Shown here: in pieces, positions 24,153 through 33,811 of the stretch
Layout of the letters: every line of letters starts with the position of its first letter
Numbering within the stretch: position 1 is the stretch's first letter
From: a virus
Direction: 5' to 3' (one strand)
DNA: 48,586 nt
IMG/VR virus record: IMGVR_UViG_3300050821_004395
Coordinates: 1-48,586 of that record
The notes under the pieces: model-generated
Databases searched by the model: none
Told to the model about the DNA's origin: nothing
Seen by the model: the letters and a program-made list of their open reading frames with translations, nothing else
Program-made: the position numbers and the translations under genes

Positions 24153-24782
24153 ATGTCTATACCATCCAACGCTGCGAACGCGGGAAACAATAGTTCGGCG
24201 CAGAATGTTTTCCGCATTCAATTTAGTCAGTCTCTTTCTGCAAATCCTACTCTGGAATCATGGGATGACTCTACTTTCTCTACCAACGCTAGGGAGCAAT
24301 TCACCGGAACAGCTGGCAATGGGAACATTCCCTATGTATCAGCTGTAGCAACGACTGATTCTGCGCCAATCGCTGCTTGGAAGCCGGCATCTCCTGTAGC
24401 TGGTGGAGCGGTAGCAAATCGCTTGAAGGGTTTGACTAACTTTGTCAATCTTTCTACGATCATCCCAGTAGCTGGAGCAACGGTAAGATACAATCTGGAC
24501 TTCGAAATTCCGTTCGATGCTACTGTTCCAAGCACCAATACTTTTGGTGTTCTAGCTTGCAGATTCTCGTTCTCAGGTGCTACACCAACTCTGACTTGGC
24601 AGTTCAATGATGTATCTGCTGGGGGAACAGAGGGAGCTCCACAATGGACTACTCTCACTCCTGGAGCAGCTGGTAACTTTATTAGACCAGCTGATGCTGG
24701 CACCACTTCTGCGAATGTGATAGTAACCAAACCTACAAGTGGCGTGATAGACGCTGCTCAGGTTTGGGTAACAAATACTTAG
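24153..24782 (+). CDS. Putative tail protein after the tape measure
   Basis: A 209-residue Ala/Thr/Gly/Pro-rich beta protein with almost no charged residues; the end reads TSGVIDAAQVWVTNT. Likely a distal tail or virion-surface protein by position and composition; no family recognised. ATG 24153 has an AGGGAGG about 13 nt upstream, slightly far, but no better start exists. Confidence 0.65.
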   Translation: MSIPSNAANAGNNSSAQNVFRIQFSQSLSANPTLESWDDSTFSTNAREQFTGTAGNGNIPYVSAVATTDSAPIAAWKPASPVAGGAVANRLKGLTNFVNLSTIIPVAGATVRYNLDFEIPFDATVPSTNTFGVLACRFSFSGATPTLTWQFNDVSAGGTEGAPQWTTLTPGAAGNFIRPADAGTTSANVIVTKPTSGVIDAAQVWVTNT

Positions 24783-24792
24783 GAGGCATCCC

Positions 24793-25212
24793 ATGTGGAT
24801 GGCAAACTTCGAAGACGGGAGTTCTGAAAGTTCTAAGAAAGCATTTTGGACACAGCTACCACGTGGGAAGAGGATGAGTGGTCTTCAACTCTCTCATCCT
24901 TACCTCCCCAAGCTGTGGTTGTGTCTCAATGGTTATGACAAGTATTATTTCACTCAGGAGGCGATAGCTTCTCCATCTGGAACTCAGACAATAAGTATCA
25001 TTGCGGAAGTCATCGGAGCTCACGATGTGAAATTAGGAATTGGAGTAGAAATACGTCTGGCACGAACGGGTAACGTCAACGTCAGGACTTATCCGATGTC
25101 AATCTTCAAATACTCGCCAGAGATTCTCTATGACGGCAACCGAGGTGCAAAGGAACCAGAGATGGGCGTCATGGAGGACAGGAGTTCAGCTGAACAACCT
25201 GCCGCCTCCTAG
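24793..25212 (+). CDS. Putative distal tail protein
   Basis: A 139-residue protein with GGAGG at 24782-24786 before ATG 24793. Middle part is beta-rich (TQTISIIAEVIGAHDVKLGI), last 25 residues acidic and disordered. No recognised family. Its place between tape measure and the large tail-tip genes suggests a distal tail component. Confidence 0.62.
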   Translation: MWMANFEDGSSESSKKAFWTQLPRGKRMSGLQLSHPYLPKLWLCLNGYDKYYFTQEAIASPSGTQTISIIAEVIGAHDVKLGIGVEIRLARTGNVNVRTYPMSIFKYSPEILYDGNRGAKEPEMGVMEDRSSAEQPAAS

Positions 25213-25226
25213 GGGAGACTGGCCGA

Positions 25227-27839
25227 GTGGGAACACTTGTTCAAAGTCAGGTCTTTGAAGATAGCTCCGGGAGTAACAATTTCATATCCGGAGCTTTTCC
25301 TTCTGCAAACACTGGCGGAAATGCTATACTTGTCTTCGGCTACCAAAGTGATGCTCCTGTACCTCATGGCAACAACACCATAACAGTTCAAGACAGTCAG
25401 GGGAACGTCTACACTACGATCTTTGGGCCAAAATATAATGACCCAGGAGATCTGTCAGTAATGTATGCGTTTATCGCTACCAACATAAAAGCTGGGGCGA
25501 ACACTGTCACACTCCATCTATTTCATTCTGGATCTCCTATTACTAACGTCTCGAAATTAGCCATTCTGGAAATATCGGGACTCGCTGCCAGCCCAATTGA
25601 TAAGAACAGCTATTTTGGTGACTCTAGTTTCGCGACCAACGTTTTGGACAGCGGAGGAGCAGGACCAACTACACAAGCCAGTGAATTCCTTGTCGGATTT
25701 GGTGCTACTCTAAACAACAATGAAACCTTCACTCCTGGTTCTGGCTGGACAATGCCAGCTGGAACAGCCGGTCAGGTGACAGGAGGATTTGAAGGTGCTG
25801 CGATAGAGTGGCAATCGGTCAGTGCTACTGGCACTTACCATGCGATCATGACCCAAACGGGTAACGACGGATGGTCTGCTGGGATTGTCACTCTGAAGAA
25901 TTTCATTGCCCCTCCTGTTACAAATATAGTCCACAATGTGGATTGTGTTGTGGCTCGCCCAACTATCCCACTACATTTTGTAGACTGCATTGTTTCTCCA
26001 TTCACTTGGAACAGACCAGTACACTCTGTGGACGTGTGGGTCTCGCCAGTCATTAAGAGGCAATTTGTTAATCTGGCGATGAATTTGCAGTTTCCTATTG
26101 ATCCAACGCAAGGTTATGTAAAGTTCGCTGGAACTCTAGCTACTCAGCAACTGAGCTTCGTTACTCTCCTTGGTACTATCAAAGTCCAGTCTGAGACATT
26201 CGTAAGTTTGGCTGGTACAATTCAGTCTACGACAAGAAGCTATGTGAAATTGGCTGGTAGCATTGTCAATCACACTCTTACGCAGCATAACGTAGACTGC
26301 GTTGTCTCTACCAGTTCTCTGAGTTATGTCCAGTTGAATGGTACGATTCGTGGAGCAATTGGACCTGGTCCTTGTGGATCTTTTCCAGATGCTAGTTATG
26401 TAAAATTGGCAGCGTGGATTGTTAAACCAAATGATTCAATCCAGATGCCAAACTCTGGATTTGCTCCATCAGAGGATTGGTTCTCATCTCAGGATGCTCT
26501 TGCTTCTTACAAAGCTGTATCACTGTTTAAGTTGGCAGCTATTAACTTGATAGTGACTGCTTTCACAACTGGTGTCATAAGCTGGCAAACAAGAACTCGT
26601 TCCTGGCTGCGCCGTGTTGATGCTGTGCCGAATGGGATCTTGTTAACCACCAGCGTCAATACACACACTTTGCCTAATGGGGCAGTGATCACAACCACCA
26701 CTCAGGTCTTCCAGATCCAAGATACAATAAAGACGGTGGTGACAATCCAGAACAGTGCAACTCCTACTCGTACCAGTACCATTGTAACTGAAGAGACTAA
26801 GAGTGGACAAAAGTCTATTCGAGAGTCTGAGACCAAGAACGAGCAGGGAGTCAAAGTCACTACCACCAAGAATGTCTTCTCTAAGCCACCAACGACAGAG
26901 AATATTCAGCCTTTGAGAGTTACGACGCTAGATGGTGTTCAACACTATCAGTTCTTCGGAATCATCAATACTGAGTGGGCTGGTGGAGATCAAGAAGGTA
27001 CGACTACCTCTTCGGTCACTGAGTCAATCCAAGGTAACACTAAGACCACTGATGAGATTGTAGACACTCCTGATGGTAAGCATATTGAGACCACTACTGT
27101 TATCACTGGCTCAAATGAGGCTGGGACAACTACTACGGACACTACCGAAAATTTTGTCGGTCTCCAGACAACAGTCCACAAGGTGGTCACGTTCCCAAAT
27201 AAACAGCAGATCATTACGGATACTCTCACTACCGATCTTCCTAGTGATAGCCACTCTGTAGAAACTGAGGTTGTCACAGACGAGTATGGCCAAGTCACAA
27301 CGACTGTAACTGATACTGAGACTAAGACATTCCAGGATCCGCAGACTGGGTTGGCTCGTACTCAAATCACCAAGAAGGTGACAGTGACAAAAGGTGCTGT
27401 CACTACAGTTGACACCACTGTACAAACCACTGATGACTTCGAGAATGATATTGTCAATCAGAAGGTTCAAGTCTTCCTGATCCAAGAGTTTACTATCAAC
27501 TGCGTGATCGATGAGCTTAGCATGTTTGCTTTGTGGGAGATAAATGAGACCCATCAGCAGAACTTCGCTCTCCTGGAACTCTTTGGTCAGCAACTGAGTA
27601 ACGCAACACTGAGCTATGCCTTCAGACAGAATCTGATTAAGCAATTCAATGCAGCGAATTCTTGTATCAAACCAGTGACACTGCAAGCGAATGGGAGAAC
27701 CTACCAAGTGGTATTCGCTCCATCAGCTTCAGGATTCCGTGCGAAATTTATACCTGGAACAGAGCCCCATGTGTATGAGCTCCAACTAATTCTACAGGAA
27801 CGGAGCAATCTGATAACTGGGACTCAAGGATTCTTCTAA
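25227..27839 (+). CDS. Large tail-tip/fibre protein with beta repeats and a Thr-rich region
   Basis: An 870-residue protein. Residues 1-230 form a beta-sandwich-like N-terminal domain. Residues about 235-275 contain repeats of a VDCVV/VDCIV unit; about 290-400 contain six copies of a SYVKLAGTI-like strand. Residues about 470-745 are Thr-rich with alternating strands (VVTDEYGQVTTTVTDTET). The final 100 residues are a compact domain ending in LQLILQERSNLITG. The repeats suggest an elongated, possibly trimeric fibre or spike; receptor binding is plausible but unproven. GTG 25227 follows AGGGGAG; the stop overlaps the next ATG. Confidence 0.72.
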   Translation: MGTLVQSQVFEDSSGSNNFISGAFPSANTGGNAILVFGYQSDAPVPHGNNTITVQDSQGNVYTTIFGPKYNDPGDLSVMYAFIATNIKAGANTVTLHLFHSGSPITNVSKLAILEISGLAASPIDKNSYFGDSSFATNVLDSGGAGPTTQASEFLVGFGATLNNNETFTPGSGWTMPAGTAGQVTGGFEGAAIEWQSVSATGTYHAIMTQTGNDGWSAGIVTLKNFIAPPVTNIVHNVDCVVARPTIPLHFVDCIVSPFTWNRPVHSVDVWVSPVIKRQFVNLAMNLQFPIDPTQGYVKFAGTLATQQLSFVTLLGTIKVQSETFVSLAGTIQSTTRSYVKLAGSIVNHTLTQHNVDCVVSTSSLSYVQLNGTIRGAIGPGPCGSFPDASYVKLAAWIVKPNDSIQMPNSGFAPSEDWFSSQDALASYKAVSLFKLAAINLIVTAFTTGVISWQTRTRSWLRRVDAVPNGILLTTSVNTHTLPNGAVITTTTQVFQIQDTIKTVVTIQNSATPTRTSTIVTEETKSGQKSIRESETKNEQGVKVTTTKNVFSKPPTTENIQPLRVTTLDGVQHYQFFGIINTEWAGGDQEGTTTSSVTESIQGNTKTTDEIVDTPDGKHIETTTVITGSNEAGTTTTDTTENFVGLQTTVHKVVTFPNKQQIITDTLTTDLPSDSHSVETEVVTDEYGQVTTTVTDTETKTFQDPQTGLARTQITKKVTVTKGAVTTVDTTVQTTDDFENDIVNQKVQVFLIQEFTINCVIDELSMFALWEINETHQQNFALLELFGQQLSNATLSYAFRQNLIKQFNAANSCIKPVTLQANGRTYQVVFAPSASGFRAKFIPGTEPHVYELQLILQERSNLITGTQGFF

Positions 27840-29401
27840 TGTCTGAAGAGATCGGTCTCCCATCTTTTAACACTATCGTTCCAGGTTCCACAGCGTTCAC
27901 TCCACAGAATGTCGTCAGCATGCAAATAAACTACACTCTGACTGGTGGAACTTTTTCAATCACTGCTCTCACTGGCACTGTAAATATGGTTTCTGAGAAT
28001 GCTCAATTCAGTCTTCCTTTCGGACGGATAGCAACAGTGAAGAGCGTTGGAAAGGGATATTCTAGTGGTGGATTGGTGGATATCCTATCCGGCCCAATAC
28101 TTCCGCCGGCAGCAACCCTGCCAACTCTAGTTGGATTACCAAACAACGTTTTTGCACTGGCTTCAGCCTTGGCTAGTGCTATGGGTCTTGCTGTTGCTTG
28201 GAATGTTTTCAATCCACAGGTGCGGAGCTTCATCTACAAGGGAAATGCCCTAGGTGGAATCCAGCAATTGGCAACTTTCGTTGGGGCAGAAGTTCTAGTG
28301 AGATCTGGTGGTGTCTACGTTGTTCAACCTGGTGTAGCAGCTGGTGGAGGAGGCAATTTTAATGTAGTCAAGGCAGACATTGTAAATGCCAATCAAGCTG
28401 TAGACTACTCTTTGGACTTTGCCAATGTGATCAACCCAGCATTGACCACTGCACAATTGGTGCCAGAGGGGATGTTTGTATATGACAGTGACCATGCTCA
28501 GAAACAAGCAAAGACTACTGTGCAAGCTGGGGCTCCTCTCTTGCTAGGATCTTCTGATTTCATACCAATTCCAGACGGCTGGTTAGTGGATGGAACTTTT
28601 GAAGAGTGGACTCCACCGAGTGGTACAGATGCATCTAATCCAGCTTCTACTGCGCAAGGTGGTAGGTATTGGAAGGATTATCCTTCTCCCACTTCTCCTG
28701 GTTTGAGGAGAGGAATTCTAACTTTTACAAGGTTGATAAAGCAGATCAATGTTCCTGGGAATGTCTCCTCATTTATAGGTTCTCCTGTTAGTGGAGATAC
28801 TCAACCTGGTACTCTGGCATCTTTCTCATTTGCTGTTCCTGGTTCTCAAAGTGGAATCTATGGATTTGACTCTAGTGGACCAGTCACTTTCTTCGACATC
28901 ATCAGTGGACAATTTCTAACATTTGATAATGCCATTGTATTGACTCCTACTGGTGGTGGCGCAAGCGGTCCAGCAAATCAGAATTTCTACTCCATAGTGA
29001 TGGAGCTCTGGACTTTCCCTAAGGTCAATCCACAGATATTTCCAGTTGGGAATCCTGTAAATCCATTCAATCTTCCGAAGGATGCGTTGGTTGTCAATCC
29101 TCCAATGAGTAATCTTGTCTTTCCAGATTCTGGTTCTCTGTTGTCTTACTTCAATGCCTTCATGATAAACTATAGGAGAACAAACTCTCCACGTCTACGG
29201 ACGACTATAAGCTGTGTGTACCGAGGACTCATGCCAGAAATTGGAGATAGCTTAACTGTGCAAGGATTGGGAGTAGGAAACTGTGGAAGGATTTCAGCGG
29301 TATCTTTGAACCTGGGTCGGTCTGGGATAACTGTTAACATTACTGCCGAAGTGTATCAGTACACCACTGGTCTCTCTGGCAAGTATCCGGCTCTCTTGTG
29401 A
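27839..29401 (+). CDS. Putative baseplate hub/tail-tip protein
   Basis: A 520-residue beta-rich protein with few charged residues. The segment ALGGIQQLATFVGAEVLVRS resembles the hub-domain helix and strand found in gp27-like tail-tip proteins, where a ring forms around the tube exit. C-terminal LRTTISCVYRGLMPEIGDSL also fits that class. Size and position after the fibre gene agree. It overlaps the preceding stop by one base. Confidence 0.55.
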   Translation: MSEEIGLPSFNTIVPGSTAFTPQNVVSMQINYTLTGGTFSITALTGTVNMVSENAQFSLPFGRIATVKSVGKGYSSGGLVDILSGPILPPAATLPTLVGLPNNVFALASALASAMGLAVAWNVFNPQVRSFIYKGNALGGIQQLATFVGAEVLVRSGGVYVVQPGVAAGGGGNFNVVKADIVNANQAVDYSLDFANVINPALTTAQLVPEGMFVYDSDHAQKQAKTTVQAGAPLLLGSSDFIPIPDGWLVDGTFEEWTPPSGTDASNPASTAQGGRYWKDYPSPTSPGLRRGILTFTRLIKQINVPGNVSSFIGSPVSGDTQPGTLASFSFAVPGSQSGIYGFDSSGPVTFFDIISGQFLTFDNAIVLTPTGGGASGPANQNFYSIVMELWTFPKVNPQIFPVGNPVNPFNLPKDALVVNPPMSNLVFPDSGSLLSYFNAFMINYRRTNSPRLRTTISCVYRGLMPEIGDSLTVQGLGVGNCGRISAVSLNLGRSGITVNITAEVYQYTTGLSGKYPALL

Positions 29402-29407
29402 GGAACT

Positions 29408-29707
29408 ATGCCAAAAGGAAGTCCAATCTATCAAAGAATTTCTGAAATCGTTAAAGAAGTAATCGACGAGATACAGTCTAACACACCAAACACAGATCCA
29501 GAATTTGGGTCGATCACTCAAGTAAACGACGATGGTACAGTGAACGTTCAGACAACTATCGGTGCTAACTACAACGGAGTTGGTGCTGCTACCATAATGA
29601 CCATCGGCACACAGGTAGTTGTTATCACTGCTGATGGAGCTAAGGTAGCGATCCCACGAGGGACCCAGACTGTTGATTCTGCTATAGTAACTGTCACAAA
29701 GCCATGA
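29408..29707 (+). CDS. Small tail-tip protein with OB-like domain
   Basis: A 99-residue protein: an N-terminal helix (ISEIVKEVIDEIQSN) followed by strands with EFGSITQVNDDGTVNVQTTI. The same helix-plus-GxIxQxNxDGTxN layout recurs in the N-terminus of the next gene, so the two probably arose by duplication. The DGTxNV pattern is common in gp5 N-terminal OB folds of phage tail spikes. Overlaps the next gene by 4 nt. Confidence 0.6.
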   Translation: MPKGSPIYQRISEIVKEVIDEIQSNTPNTDPEFGSITQVNDDGTVNVQTTIGANYNGVGAATIMTIGTQVVVITADGAKVAIPRGTQTVDSAIVTVTKP

Positions 29708-31218
29708 CGATACGCGATCAGATCAAGAAGATTGCTGCAGAGGTGTATCTGGCTCAAGGTTCTCCTCCCAAATATCGCATGGGTACAGTTTCTCAGATGA
29801 ACAGTGATGGAACCTGCAACATAATGATAGATGGAGCCTCCGTACAAGCTGCCCCACTGTTTCCCATGGTGAAGGGAGAACAAGTCGTTGTGATGAGAGG
29901 GTCAGATGGCTCGTGGACTGCTTCTCCGATCAGAGCACATGCACCAATAGTTCCATTCGAGCATCCACCATTCTTTACTGGTGGAGGATTTAGAGTTGCT
30001 GCAGTTGTGAATGCTCTTGCAAATGGAGGAACTCCACCTCTGGGATCTAGGGATGGAGATTTGATGATTCAGGAGTCTGGAAACTCCAAGGTATTCTTGG
30101 TGCCGAGTGGGGCTGTGAATGCTTTTGTTGCTCCTTTTGGAGGCAATGCAAGCAACCTCATAGACTGGTCTTTCTCACCAGATGGGCAATACGTTGCATT
30201 CCTATGGGCAGATCTGAGCAACACAGTTAACAACTATTCTGTCGGAGTGTATCAGATAGGGAAAGCTAGACTGTCTTCTACTGTACAGATAGGAGCTCCT
30301 AATCTAAATCTATGGAAGATAGCACCTACTGTGATCACTCCGAACGTGATCTTCCCATATACGGCTGAGGAAATAAACGCATCTCAGCAGTACTTCGCCA
30401 TCAATGATGTATTTAGCATTTCCAATGCTTGCTTGAAAGTGGACGACTCTGGAAATGTATTGATAATTATTCCCTTCCTTCTCAATCCAGTGCATGTGGG
30501 ATTCCACATATACTCCATATTGGCAGGAGCCTCGTCTGCAACGACAGTTCAGACGGTTACATATCCTCTAGGCACTCTTCTCATAAGCAAGATCGGTCAG
30601 TTCTGGGGGAATGATGACGGATTCACCAGACTCTATGATGGCTATAAATTTGTAAACGCTGTCACTGGTTTTGAAAACCAGATCACAGATTTTTCTACGT
30701 TCACGGTATTTGCGGCTGGTGGAGATTTTACTAATCAACCTAATCCGGCTACCTCTGTCTGTACAAGTAAAGGATTCGCTGCCAGTGGGTTTCGCGTCTC
30801 TAGTGCCGCAGGAGACTACGCCTTATGGAGCCAGAAGAAAGGAAGTTCAGTTGTCGTCACTACTACGTTGGCTGGGTTTATAGCTGGTTTCGGTAGTACA
30901 GGTCACAAGAAATCCATAGAGAACCGCTTTTTCTTTTCTCAGGGTGCCTTTTTGGGATTCTTTCCGATCCTGCTCACAGCGTCGAACGGCAATTGGGTAT
31001 TAGATTCGAATTTTGGTGTCGATCCTAGAGGAAGGATGTATCCCCTGACTGGAACTATTGGAGGGACTCTTACACATGGTCTTACACCGTTTCCAAACTT
31101 CTCCCCTGGAACCACAGACCCTTCTGTCATAAGACTTATGAATGATATCATATTTCCAGTAGATCCAATTGCTACCATTCAAGATGGGAATCTCGGCTTC
31201 TGCGCGTTTGGTGAGTAA
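29704..31218 (+). CDS. Putative tail spike/fibre protein with N-terminal OB-like domain
   Basis: A 504-residue protein. Residues 1-85 duplicate the preceding small protein (IRDQIKKIAAEVYLAQG, then GTVSQMNSDGTCNIMIDGAS). Residues 90-500 form a long beta-strand repeat region with FSPDGQYVAFLWAD, reminiscent of WD40/beta-propeller repeats, and further strands up to the C-terminus. It could be a spike with a receptor-binding propeller. That inference rests on one motif and strand pattern. Confidence 0.6.
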   Translation: MTIRDQIKKIAAEVYLAQGSPPKYRMGTVSQMNSDGTCNIMIDGASVQAAPLFPMVKGEQVVVMRGSDGSWTASPIRAHAPIVPFEHPPFFTGGGFRVAAVVNALANGGTPPLGSRDGDLMIQESGNSKVFLVPSGAVNAFVAPFGGNASNLIDWSFSPDGQYVAFLWADLSNTVNNYSVGVYQIGKARLSSTVQIGAPNLNLWKIAPTVITPNVIFPYTAEEINASQQYFAINDVFSISNACLKVDDSGNVLIIIPFLLNPVHVGFHIYSILAGASSATTVQTVTYPLGTLLISKIGQFWGNDDGFTRLYDGYKFVNAVTGFENQITDFSTFTVFAAGGDFTNQPNPATSVCTSKGFAASGFRVSSAAGDYALWSQKKGSSVVVTTTLAGFIAGFGSTGHKKSIENRFFFSQGAFLGFFPILLTASNGNWVLDSNFGVDPRGRMYPLTGTIGGTLTHGLTPFPNFSPGTTDPSVIRLMNDIIFPVDPIATIQDGNLGFCAFGE

Positions 31219-31236
31219 CTCCTTCTAGAGGAAAGT

Positions 31237-31605
31237 ATGGAACAAGTCGGTTGGCAAGTCCTGTTGAATTTCATAGCTGTGTACGTAATCAGATTCTCAG
31301 AGACTTCCCAGTGGGGCTTCCTGAAGAAGATCTGTGAGGACTACGTATGGTTCCGTAGAGGAGTAATCTTGGTCTTCTCTACGATAACAGCAGCTGGATT
31401 GGTTTTCCACTATGAGATCAAAAGTGGAGATTTCGTACTTTCTGGGAATTTCTGGTCTCTACTCCATGCTAGCAAGCATATTGGCCAGAACTATTTCGGA
31501 ATTCAGGGAATGTACTGGGTCAAAACAGTATATGATTCTATGGTGGAATTAAGACCAACTATGAAGGCTCTTACTCAGCAGAATCTACCACCTAAAACTC
31601 CGTGA
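31237..31605 (+). CDS. Holin-like small membrane protein
   Basis: A 122-residue protein with two predicted membrane segments, about residues 4-18 (VGWQVLLNFIAVYVI) and 42-58 (GVILVFSTITAAGLVFH), and a charged C-terminus. The size and last position in the late operon fit a holin that would release the lysozyme encoded 12 kb upstream. Other small membrane proteins would look the same. RBS GAGGAAAGT precedes ATG 31237. Confidence 0.5.
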   Translation: MEQVGWQVLLNFIAVYVIRFSETSQWGFLKKICEDYVWFRRGVILVFSTITAAGLVFHYEIKSGDFVLSGNFWSLLHASKHIGQNYFGIQGMYWVKTVYDSMVELRPTMKALTQQNLPPKTP

Positions 31606-31696
31606 GGGGGATAACCTAGGTCGTGGTTCCTGGAACGCTGTACGGACTCCGCAACTGGTACCACGATCGTTGTACAACGTCCTGGTGACCTCCCCC
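31606..31696 (+). ncRNA. Structured RNA element, copy 1
   Basis: Non-coding 150-nt gap. GGGGG (31606-31610) can pair with CCCCC (31692-31696) and AGGTC (31618-31622) with GACCT (31687-31691); CGTGGTTCC (31622-31630) pairs with GGTACCACG with one mismatch; CGTTGTACAACG (31668-31679) is a perfect palindrome. The core GGAACGCT...GGACTCC recurs at 40032-40050 in a second element whose closing stem differs in sequence but still pairs. Could be a processed RNA, a 5' leader of the replication operon, or a protein-binding site. Confidence 0.5.
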
Positions 31697-31757
31697 AACC
31701 GAACATTTTCGTCTATTCCGCGTTCTATACATATGGAGGGATGTATCACGCGTATAC

Positions 31758-32321
31758 ATGAAATACCCAGAACCAGAGAAACCGAAACAGAGGTTCCCTA
31801 GAACCAAGAACGTAATCGCCATCTACATGGCAGAATTGAGGGTCAAATACCCACCTCCAGAATACAACCCGCATTATGATGGTTCTATGAATCCTGCCGA
31901 TATGGTTCTACAGTCCTTTATGAAGGTTACTAAGAAGAAGCTGAAAAGGTGGTGTAGAAAGCACTCCTTAAAGGACACAGGGAACCGTAGGAAAATGATC
32001 AAGAGATTATACCTACATTGGAGAGCCTCAAAGATGGGTATGGGGGATCCTCAAATAGGGTACGGGAAGGGATACGAATGTACCGAGCCACCGCACTGTG
32101 TTTGTGGTGCACGCAGAAGGTCCGACTTCGTTTTATACGAAAAACGGAAAGAACAAGAAAGGGAAATGAGACGTAAACAGCGCCGTCGTGCAGATGAGCT
32201 TTGGACTAGAGCATTTAACAAGAACTATCATAGGAGATTTCCGAGGCTTCGTTTTCCACGATTTAAGAACCCAGAGGATGCTAAAATCTATTACAAGGAT
32301 TTTGATAGGATGCTTCTGTGA
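31758..32321 (+). CDS. Basic protein with a SAP-like motif
   Basis: A 187-residue, strongly basic protein. Residues about 55-90 (VTKKKLKRWCRKHSLKDTGN RRKMI) match the helix-turn-helix-like SAP pattern with the conserved Gly before a Lys/Arg helix, a DNA-binding module. Residues about 110-120 carry CTEPPHCVCG, a possible zinc site. The C-terminus is a long Arg/Lys/Glu helix. First gene of the replication block; overlaps the helicase gene by 4 nt. The nearest purine-rich site (GGAGGG) is about 16 nt from the ATG, so the start is not certain. Confidence 0.65.
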   Translation: MKYPEPEKPKQRFPRTKNVIAIYMAELRVKYPPPEYNPHYDGSMNPADMVLQSFMKVTKKKLKRWCRKHSLKDTGNRRKMIKRLYLHWRASKMGMGDPQIGYGKGYECTEPPHCVCGARRRSDFVLYEKRKEQEREMRRKQRRRADELWTRAFNKNYHRRFPRLRFPRFKNPEDAKIYYKDFDRMLL

Positions 32322-33811
32322 TCACTTTGGACGTCTACAACGCGAGGACCTTCTTTGAGGGTCCAGAGCCGCAGCTTGAAATCATGTTTGAGGCTCTGTG
32401 TGTTGAAGACAAGAATTCGTTCTGGAAAGCTAAGGGAACTATCCGGGCAATGGCAATGCGTGGTGCTTTTGAAGGTATGGATGAGGAGGAAAAAGATGAC
32501 GCCATCAAAAAAGTCGAAGAAGAGGCGAAGTGGGTCAAGTTCTACGACCGTCGTACAGATAGCTTTGGATCAGGGCTCTTCAAACGTGTACGTAAGCATC
32601 TCAAACTTCAGCATATCAAATGTGAAGTCCTGGATCATCGGCAAAAAGTACGGACCACGGGGGAAGGGATCAGAAGACTCCGTTTTTCTGACAAAGTGGA
32701 TGTTAGAGGGGAACAAATTAGTGCCGTACGGAAAGCTCTTTCTAGGGGAAGAGGAATTTTACACTGCGCTACCAATTTTGGGAAGACAGAAGTCGCGTGC
32801 GCCATCTGTGCAGAGTATAACCATCAAAGGAAGGAATTTCCACGTGTTCTTTTCCTAATCCATCGGAAATCTCTTGCTGTGCAAACTATGAAGCGTTTCC
32901 AGAAGCATCTGGAGGGATTTCCAATCCAAATGATTGGAGCCGGCAAGAAAGAGATCCCAGATAAAGGGATTCTGATCGCTACGACACAGACTGCAAACAT
33001 AGTTCTTAGGAGAGCAGCGTTTAGGCGATTCATGGAGCGCTGCAACATTTTGTTTATAGATGAGTTTCATGTAAATAAGGCCTGGCAAATATCCAGGATA
33101 GTTGCTCAGTGCGCAGCACCGATGCGCTTTGGGCTGTCAGGAACGATAGATAAAGAGAACAAGATAAAGTGGATGCATTACAAGGGGATGACTGGGCCGA
33201 TCATTGCTGAGACTAGAAACAAGGAGCTAGTGGATCTTGGGCGCAGTGCGAAACCTATTATCCGGATGGTGGAAGTACATGCTAAGAAACTGGAGGGAAC
33301 TTATGCAGAAGACTACAGGCTGGGTGTGGTTAGGAATCGGGTTCGGAATCGGTTGGTCCTTAGTGAGACTATTCGGTATGTCAAGAAGAACTACAGGACG
33401 TTGGTTACCGTTTCTCGCATCGCCCACGGAAAACTTCTTAAGAGGGAACTTGAACAAGCCATTGACGTCCCCATCGCATTTATTTCGGGAGGAACAAGTC
33501 TCTGGCAAAGGGAGAAAGTCATCAAGCTTTTTGAAAAAGGGAGAATACCTGTACTGATAGCCAGTCCGATATTTGATGTAGGGATGGATGTGCCGGCAAT
33601 TGAAGCATGGAACAATGCAGCTGGTGGGAAGGGATGGGAATTGGTTCTTCAAAGACTTGGTCGTGTTCTTAGAAAGAAGAAAGGGAGGAATGAAATCTAT
33701 GTGACAGATTACGTAGATATGCACAGTAAACATCTGTTCAGTCATTCGGTTCTTCGATTAAAGTATTACGAGAAGGAGAAGATCGCTAAGATAAGGGTGG
33801 TGGAAACATGA
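32318..33811 (+). CDS. Superfamily 2 helicase, UvsW-like
   Basis: A 497-residue DNA helicase. Motifs in order: VRGEQISAVRKAL (Q-like) about residue 129, Walker A ATNFGKT at about 151-157, motif Ia FLIHRK, motif II IDEFH near residue 246, motif III GLSGT, motif V ASPIFDVGMDVP and motif VI QRLGRVLR. T4 UvsW-type enzymes branch-migrate and unwind R-loops and recombination intermediates. The N-terminal 125 residues are a separate domain. Overlaps both neighbours by 4 nt, so it is translated together with the SAP-like protein and a zinc ribbon. Confidence 0.88.
   Translation: MITLDVYNARTFFEGPEPQLEIMFEALCVEDKNSFWKAKGTIRAMAMRGAFEGMDEEEKDDAIKKVEEEAKWVKFYDRRTDSFGSGLFKRVRKHLKLQHIKCEVLDHRQKVRTTGEGIRRLRFSDKVDVRGEQISAVRKALSRGRGILHCATNFGKTEVACAICAEYNHQRKEFPRVLFLIHRKSLAVQTMKRFQKHLEGFPIQMIGAGKKEIPDKGILIATTQTANIVLRRAAFRRFMERCNILFIDEFHVNKAWQISRIVAQCAAPMRFGLSGTIDKENKIKWMHYKGMTGPIIAETRNKELVDLGRSAKPIIRMVEVHAKKLEGTYAEDYRLGVVRNRVRNRLVLSETIRYVKKNYRTLVTVSRIAHGKLLKRELEQAIDVPIAFISGGTSLWQREKVIKLFEKGRIPVLIASPIFDVGMDVPAIEAWNNAAGGKGWELVLQRLGRVLRKKKGRNEIYVTDYVDMHSKHLFSHSVLRLKYYEKEKIAKIRVVET

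Noticed and set aside
27111-27707. 198-codon minus-strand frame opposite the tail-tip gene
   Set aside because: Lies fully within a well-supported + strand gene; composition looks like random translation.
31741-31761. Six-residue ORF overlapping ATG 31758
   Set aside because: GGAGGG directly abuts the ATG, leaving no spacing for initiation.
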